This document shows positions 42,918 to 47,060 of a stretch of 47,060 bases of DNA, in pieces (the first letter of the stretch is position 1; each line of letters opens with the position of its first letter). The position numbers and the translations under genes were made by a program. The DNA comes from Nitrospira sp. GTDB lineage: Bacteria > Nitrospirota > Nitrospiria > Nitrospirales > Nitrospiraceae. The stretch spans positions 168,607-215,666 of the forward strand of contig JABMDK010000002.1 in assembly GCA_015903995.1 (NCBI GenBank). Reading direction: 5' to 3'. Below the pieces are notes generated by a model. The model did not search any database, was not told where the DNA came from, and saw nothing but the letters and a program-made list of their open reading frames with translations.

Positions 42918-43415
42918 TTATCTGTAGTTCGTGAACTGTAGATCGATCCCGAAATCCTTGCCCTTCAAGAATGCGATCGCGGACTGCAATTCATCCTTGC
43001 TCTTACCCAACACCCGCACTTGCTCGCCCTGAATTTGCGCTTGGACTTTCAATTTGGCATCCTTGACCGCCTTCGTGATCTCTTTGGCTTTCTCCGAAGC
43101 GAGACCGCTCTGAATCTTCGCCGTCTGCCGCACCGTTCCGCTCAACGCCGGCTCCACGGCACCGTAGTCAAATGCCTTCAGCGACACGCCACGCTTCACA
43201 CACTTCCCTTTGATGATCTCTTGCACCGCGTTCAGCTTGTATTCGTCATCGGAGATGACAACTAACTCCTTCTCCTTCTCTTTTAACGTAATCTCTGTCT
43301 TCGAGTCCTTGAAATCAAATCGCTGCTTGACTTCCTTCGTCGCCTGTTCCAGCGCATTCTTCAGCTCCTGCATATTCACTTCCGACACGACATCGAATGA
43401 AAACTGATCAGCCAC
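42918..43415 (-). CDS. yajQ: YajQ family nucleotide-binding protein
   Basis: A 165-residue protein of the YajQ (DUF520) family: the N-terminal FSFDVVSEVNMQELKNAL, the KQRFDFKDSKTEI segment, the middle ISDDEYKLNAVQEI, and the C-terminal VRVLGKSKDELQSAIAFLKG with LQFTNYR at the end. The fold has two ferredoxin-like domains that bind nucleotides or RNA; a Xanthomonas homologue binds c-di-GMP and acts with a transcription factor. A c-di-GMP role is only a possibility here, though a PilZ protein is also present. The start is GTG with a strong GGAGGGG. Confidence 0.93.
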   Translation of the reverse strand: MADQFSFDVVSEVNMQELKNALEQATKEVKQRFDFKDSKTEITLKEKEKELVVISDDEYKLNAVQEIIKGKCVKRGVSLKAFDYGAVEPALSGTVRQTAKIQSGLASEKAKEITKAVKDAKLKVQAQIQGEQVRVLGKSKDELQSAIAFLKGKDFGIDLQFTNYR

Positions 43416-43437
43416 AATCCCCTCCTCTTCTTCCCAC

Positions 43438-43464
43438 CCAACCTAAGCGAGGTGGCTTGGTTGG
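43438..43464. other. Long hairpin upstream of yajQ
   Basis: CCAACC and AAGC (43438-43448, with one bulged T) pair with GCTT and GGTTGG (43455-43464) around a 6-base loop. It lies in the 159-base gap between cstA and yajQ, about 23 bases before the yajQ start. No T run follows, so a leader structure is as likely as a terminator of cstA. Confidence 0.4.
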
Positions 43465-43574
43465 TCTCCCACTGCACCCGTGAAGGGAGCAGCGCCCTAA
43501 ATGTAGAAATTCAACTGATCCCGCGTGCGCACTCCAGGAGCACAGGAGATCAACCAGGCTGCCTCGCACCATCC

Positions 43575-45596
43575 CTAACAGCACCCTGTCCCATGCGGCA
43601 ACTTGAAGCACCTCTGATCGTCACCGTGTTGACAGATCGCCGTCTGCATCCGACCTGCCGATCCTCCACCTGCCCTCACCAGCACCTCGCTACTCGTAAA
43701 GGGTTTCTTCAGTACGACATAGCCATACCACTGCCGCAGACTGTCGCTCAAGACGATCAAACCCAACACCGCCACCAGTGCCACCAACACCGCGTCCAGA
43801 TAAAGGGGAAAAGCCTGTCCCGACGCCAATGTTCCGGCTTTCCTCAAGAACATCCAGAACATTTCATACGACCCGGTCAGCGTAATCATGCCCACGAAGA
43901 GCATCGGCAGCGCCGTCACCCAAAGATAGGAAGACTTCCACATCTTGATCAAGACAGTCGTTCCAATACAAAGGGCCAATGTGCCCAACAACTGATTTGC
44001 AGCCCCAAACATCGGCCAAATCGTCGAAATGCTTCCTGTTCCGATCAAATAAGCCCAGGCCCCTACGACCAGACCGCTGCTCAACATGACGCCCGGCACC
44101 CAGTTCATTCGGCGAAAGGGCGCATAGACCCGTCCGGCCATTTCCTGAATGAGATACCGAGCGACACGCGTTCCCGTATCGATCGTCGTCAGGATGAACA
44201 ATGCCTCGAATACCAGCGCGAATTGATACCAATAGGCCATGAGGCCAGACATACCAGGCAAGGCGGAAAAGATAGATGCCATGCCGACGGCGAGCGAGAC
44301 GGCCCCTCCGGGCCGGCCTGCCACATCCACCTCAACCATTTGTGACAGTTCAGCGATTCGCGACGGGGCAAATCCCATCGTCGCTAGCGCATCCATACCT
44401 AAGGTCGTATTAATCGCCAGATAGTCACCGGGTATCAGCACCGAGGCCGCAATCAACGCCATCACGCCGACAAAACTTTCCAGCAGCATCGCCGCATACC
44501 CCACTACCGCCTGCGATTCCTGCTCGATCATCTTCGGCGTCGTCCCGGACGACACCAACGAATGGAACCCCGAGATCGCGCCACAGGCGATCGTGATAAA
44601 CAGAAACGGGAAGAGCGTGCCTGGAATGATCGGGCCACCACCATCGGCAAACCGTGTCACCCTCGGCATTTCGATCGTTGGTGCCATGAGCATGACACCG
44701 AACCCGAGCAGAAGGACCACCCCAAGCTTCATGAAGGTTGAGAGATAGCCGCGCGGCACCAGCAACATCCAACCCGGCAAGACCGAGGCGAGAAACCCAT
44801 AGCCAGCGAGGATCCAGACGAGGGCTGGTTTGTCGAACTCAAATAACCACGCGTAGGATGACTGCGCCACCACACGACCGAACATCACTGCGGCGATCAG
44901 CAACACAACGCCAAGTATCGACACTTCTGCCACCGCGCCAGGACGAAACTTCTGCAGATAGAAGCCCATGAGCAGGCCGATCGGAATCGTCATCGCAATC
45001 GTGAACGTACCCCAAGCATTGTGATAGAGCGCATTCACCACGGCAAACCCCAACCCTGCCAACGCCACCACCACAATAAAGAGCACCGCCACCGCCGTCG
45101 CTGTGCCGGTGATGGAGCCAAGTTCATCATGAGCAATCTCGGGAAGCGAGCGACCATTGCGCCGCATCGAGGCGACGAGAATAATGAAATCCTGTACCGC
45201 GCCAGCCAGTACCGCCCCGATCACCAACCAGAGAAACCCCGGCACAAATCCAAATTGCGCCGCCAACACCGGACCAAGCAAGGGCCCCGCTCCCGCAATC
45301 GCTGCGAAGTGATGACCAAAGAGCACGACTTTATTGGTAGGATGAAAATTCACGCCGTCGTTCAACCGCACCGCCGGCGTCACATGCTGATTATTCAGTA
45401 CGACCACCTGCTTGGCTAGCCAGCGGCCATAGAACCGATAGGCCAGCACATAGATGCAAGCCGCCGCTACGACCAACCAAAGACCATTTACTTTTTCGTT
45501 TGGGTTGACGACACCGACCACGTGGGCAAGCGCGAGTGCGCCAAGAACGGAGAGCAGCACCCAGAGCAAATTCATAGCCGCTGTCATGCGCGGCAT
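43575..45596 (-). CDS. cstA: Carbon starvation protein CstA, peptide/pyruvate transporter family
   Basis: A 673-residue integral membrane protein with about sixteen helices. Conserved blocks are YRFYGRWLAKQVV, HFAAIAGAGPLLGPVLAAQ, FLWLVIGAVLAGAVQDF, SSGTTPKMIEQES and MSGLMAYWYQFALVFEALF. CstA and its relatives (BtsT) import peptides or pyruvate under nutrient limitation; the substrate here is unknown. The ATG at 45594-45596 is given; the ATG at 45585-45587 has AGGA at better spacing and may be the real start. The last 30 residues (Cys/Gly-rich) are unlike the family. A truncated second copy of its 5' end lies at 46324-46572. Confidence 0.93.
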   Translation of the reverse strand: MPRMTAAMNLLWVLLSVLGALALAHVVGVVNPNEKVNGLWLVVAAACIYVLAYRFYGRWLAKQVVVLNNQHVTPAVRLNDGVNFHPTNKVVLFGHHFAAIAGAGPLLGPVLAAQFGFVPGFLWLVIGAVLAGAVQDFIILVASMRRNGRSLPEIAHDELGSITGTATAVAVLFIVVVALAGLGFAVVNALYHNAWGTFTIAMTIPIGLLMGFYLQKFRPGAVAEVSILGVVLLIAAVMFGRVVAQSSYAWLFEFDKPALVWILAGYGFLASVLPGWMLLVPRGYLSTFMKLGVVLLLGFGVMLMAPTIEMPRVTRFADGGGPIIPGTLFPFLFITIACGAISGFHSLVSSGTTPKMIEQESQAVVGYAAMLLESFVGVMALIAASVLIPGDYLAINTTLGMDALATMGFAPSRIAELSQMVEVDVAGRPGGAVSLAVGMASIFSALPGMSGLMAYWYQFALVFEALFILTTIDTGTRVARYLIQEMAGRVYAPFRRMNWVPGVMLSSGLVVGAWAYLIGTGSISTIWPMFGAANQLLGTLALCIGTTVLIKMWKSSYLWVTALPMLFVGMITLTGSYEMFWMFLRKAGTLASGQAFPLYLDAVLVALVAVLGLIVLSDSLRQWYGYVVLKKPFTSSEVLVRAGGGSAGRMQTAICQHGDDQRCFKLPHGTGCC

Positions 45597-45641
45597 CCTA
45601 ACAACCTGCTGGCTGCTTGTAAATCCAGAGATCGCAGGAAT

Positions 45642-45674
45642 TTGCCTTCAGCACGAGATGTGATTACAATGTAA
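45642..45674 (+). promoter_or_regulatory. mazE promoter with overlapping palindromic operator
   Basis: TTGCCT (45642-45647) and TACAAT (45665-45670) are separated by 17 bases. The -10 box sits inside the palindrome TTACA-A-TGTAA (45664-45674). A palindrome over the -10 box, 20 bases before the antitoxin ATG, suits autorepression by the MazE or MazEF complex. Confidence 0.55.
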
Positions 45675-45694
45675 CCTCATAGCTAGAGGGTGGC

Positions 45695-45946
45695 ATGAAA
45701 GCGCACATTGTCCGGATCGGCAACTCAAAGGGAATTCGTCTTCCCAAGACCTTGCTTCAGGAAGCCCAGCTTGAAGATGAAGTCGAGCTCCAAGCAGAAC
45801 CGGGCCGCATTCTGATCTCCAAATCGGCACAACCACGCGCAGGCTGGGCTGATGCCGCCCGACGCATGCGAGCACAAGGAGAGGACAGCCTCCTCGACCC
45901 GCCGACTGCCACGCGATTCGATAAGGAAGACTGGAAGTGGCGCTAG
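45695..45946 (+). CDS. mazE: MazE-type antitoxin (AbrB/SpoVT fold)
   Basis: An 83-residue antitoxin. The N-terminal 45 residues form an AbrB-type swapped-hairpin DNA-binding domain (HIVRIGNSKGIRLPKTLLQEAQL, DEVELQAEPGRILI). The C-terminal part (WADAARRMRAQGEDSLLDPP, EDWKWR) is the flexible tail that would wrap and block the toxin. GAGGG precedes the ATG. It overlaps the toxin start by 10 bases, so the pair is translationally coupled. The gene lies in an accessory junction between cstA and a cstA remnant, which suggests transfer or rearrangement. Confidence 0.88.
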   Translation: MKAHIVRIGNSKGIRLPKTLLQEAQLEDEVELQAEPGRILISKSAQPRAGWADAARRMRAQGEDSLLDPPTATRFDKEDWKWR

Positions 45947-46275
45947 AGCACGCGCCCCCGGCACGCGGTGAAGTCTATCTGATTGACCTTGATCCAACCC
46001 GAGGCAGTGAAATCAGAAAAACGAGGCCTTGCATAGTCGTCTCTCCTGATGAATTGAATCAGCACCTACCGACCGTGATCGTCGCGCCAATGACTACCGG
46101 CGGGCAAGCCTACCCCTGGCGAGTGAGATGTCGGTTCCGCAACCGTTCCGGATTCATGGCCATAGACCAGTTACGCACCGTTGATAGTGAACGCCTCGTC
46201 AAGCGGCTTGGCCGCGTCACGCCCGGAACCCTTACTGCCGTCCTCGCGGTCCTGCAGGAAATGTTCACAGCATAA
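45937..46275 (+). CDS. mazF: MazF/PemK-type endoribonuclease toxin
   Basis: A 112-residue toxin of the MazF/PemK family that cleaves single-stranded mRNA at short motifs. It shows RGEVYLIDLDPTRGSEIRK, the catalytic-strand block TRPCIVVSPDELN with Arg, VIVAPMTTG with Thr, and FMAIDQLRTVDSERLVKRLG. The start is GTG inside the mazE end. Its cut site cannot be read from sequence. The toxin stop is about 48 bases from the start of the cstA-like remnant. Confidence 0.9.
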   Translation: MALEHAPPARGEVYLIDLDPTRGSEIRKTRPCIVVSPDELNQHLPTVIVAPMTTGGQAYPWRVRCRFRNRSGFMAIDQLRTVDSERLVKRLGRVTPGTLTAVLAVLQEMFTA

Positions 46276-46323
46276 CTCTTGGCCCCACCTTTTACAGTCC
46301 TCCAGAACCCTCGCGAATATCGA

Positions 46324-46572
46324 ACGCCATCGTTCAATCGCACCGCCGGCGTCACGTGCTGATTGTTCAGTCCGACCACCTGCTTGGCTAGCCAGCGACC
46401 ATAGAACCGATAGGCCAGCACATAGATACAGGCAACCGCCACGACCAGCCAGAGGCCAATTACTTTTTCGTCAGGGTTGACGACGCCAACCACGTGGGCA
46501 AGCGCGAGCGCGCCGAGGAGGGAGAGCAGGACCCAGAACAGATTCACCGCCGCGTTCATGCGCGGCATCCTA
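46324..46572 (-). pseudogene. cstA: Truncated second copy of the cstA 5' end
   Basis: This segment aligns without gaps to 45352-45600, covering the cstA upstream ACTAGG-like end, start codon and the first 82 or 83 codons. By hand count 30 of 249 bases differ (about 88% identity), and about 8 of the 82 residues differ. After LNDGV the match stops abruptly and the frame runs into sequence antisense to mazF, so no functional CstA can be made. The level of divergence suggests an old paralogue or a copy from a relative, not a fresh duplication. The other edge (46572) abuts the transposase region. Confidence 0.8.
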
Positions 46573-46665
46573 GGAGCCTGTCCGACATTGATCTGAACAA
46601 GCCCGAATCATGACCGAGGAGGCAGGCTGGGCTCATCGGGGAGTGAAGACGCTCCTCTCTGTTCG
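46573..46665. mobile_element. Probable right end of the IS1182-type element
   Basis: The match to cstA stops at 46572 and the next bases read GGAGCCTGTCCGAC. The 93 bases up to the transposase stop hold no gene. This fits the non-coding end of an insertion sequence, but its partner inverted repeat is outside the window and the boundary is inferred. Confidence 0.4.
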
Positions 46666-47060
46666 CTATCGCCGGCCAGGCCCCGTCCTCTTCTGCACCC
46701 CACGCACTGCCAGGAGCCTGTCACCGGGACGGCGACGGCGCAAGGCGGTCCAGAGCTTGCGCACATTGTGGGTCATACAGATCAGCGCCCATTCCCCGCG
46801 CACCTGCCGCATCCCGCGTAATAGGAATTGCCGAAAGCCGCGGCCCTGCTTGATCTGGCCAAAGACCGGTTCGACGATCGCTTTACGCCGGGCGTAGAGC
46901 CGTTGCCCGCGTCGGGTCTGGAGGGGGCGGCGCATCCGATCGGCCACCGACATGCTCATGGGCGGTCGGCCTCGGGGCGCGGCGGGTCTCATGTGGCTAT
47001 GGAGTGGGCGATCCGGCGGAATGAGCGGCGTACAGCCCAGCGCCGTGAGGGCCGTGCCGT
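46666..47060 (-). CDS. IS1182-type transposase, C-terminal part (runs off window)
   Basis: The frame stays open from the right edge to a TAG at 46666-46668, giving at least 131 residues. The block YARRKAIVEPVFGQIK, then GRGFRQFLLRGM, GEWALICMTHNVRKLW, is the conserved C-terminal region of DDE transposases of the IS1182 type, with the catalytic Glu in VEPVFG. An upstream stretch (CTPLIPPDRPLHSH) outside the first Met continues the frame, so the gene starts beyond the window. The ending is Arg/Gly-rich. An element end may lie near 46573, directly after the cstA remnant. Confidence 0.8.
   Translation of the reverse strand, partial: GTALTALGCTPLIPPDRPLHSHMRPAAPRGRPPMSMSVADRMRRPLQTRRGQRLYARRKAIVEPVFGQIKQGRGFRQFLLRGMRQVRGEWALICMTHNVRKLWTALRRRRPGDRLLAVRGVQKRTGPGRR

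Noticed and set aside
46110..46568. A 152-residue frame that begins like CstA
   Set aside because: Only the first 82 or 83 codons are CstA; the rest is antisense to mazF, so this is a remnant and not a fused gene.
1..47060. CRISPR arrays, rRNA genes and prophage modules
   Set aside because: No regularly spaced direct repeats, no rRNA sequence and no phage structural genes were seen; the only mobile element signal is at the right edge.

Overview
The window looks like a chromosomal segment from a Gram-negative, diderm-type bacterium, most plausibly a Nitrospira-like member of the Nitrospirota. The reasons are the moderately high GC content, the lipoproteins and outer-envelope-style secreted proteins, a meso-diaminopimelate type MurE, and a complete division and cell wall (dcw) cluster that runs straight into pgeF, yggS, proC, yggT and divIVA. 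The taxonomic call is inference; no rRNA or tRNA gene is visible.

Layout. 1-4356: the end of a coiled-coil gene, a DNA-repair trio on the minus strand (mutY, a NUDIX mutT-like gene, a PolB-type exonuclease), a small secreted protein, a PilZ protein, a RelE/ParE-type toxin with a small upstream partner, and a zinc-ribbon NUDIX hydrolase. 4394-8099: a THUMP-type 23S rRNA methyltransferase and the Lon protease on the plus strand. 8096-18085: a long minus-strand run, in transcription order pgsA, pilC, pilS, pilR, ispE, prs, two LPP20-like secreted proteins and an alpha/beta-hydrolase-like protein of unknown role. 18240-18557 is a lone plus-strand gene with a promoter back to back with that of pgsA. 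18559-40604: the dcw cluster, all on the minus strand, in transcription order rsmH, ftsL, ftsI, murE, murF, mraY, murD, ftsW, murG, murC, murB, ddl, ftsQ, ftsA, ftsZ, pgeF, yggS, proC, yggT, divIVA, then a class C beta-lactamase-like serine hydrolase. 40867-45596: a repeat-bearing secreted protein, a seven-repeat Asp-box lipoprotein, yajQ and cstA. 45695-47060: an accessory junction with a mazEF module, a truncated second copy of the cstA 5' end (about 88% identical to the first) and the end of an IS1182-type transposase that runs off the window.

How the genes work together. The mur/mraY/ftsW/ftsI genes make the peptidoglycan precursor, carry it through lipid I and II, and polymerise and crosslink it at the septum, while FtsZ, FtsA, FtsQ and FtsL build the divisome. 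Nearly every gene pair in the cluster overlaps by 1-8 bases (TGATG, ATGA, GTGA, TAATG or TAGTG junctions) or is separated by a few tens of bases, so translation is probably coupled. The cluster begins with a good sigma-70 promoter, followed by three TGGGN-type boxes at exact 10-base spacing over the rsmH start. This is the known MraZ operator pattern, yet no mraZ gene is present next to it. PilC sits beside a PilS/PilR two-component pair, so type IV pilus regulation is likely encoded here.

The window is mostly housekeeping. I do not see a clear new defence or biosynthetic system. The points most worth a second look are the MraZ-type operator without mraZ, the cstA remnant/mazEF/IS junction, the hydrolase-like protein with a lost nucleophile, and the unassigned repeat-bearing secreted protein.
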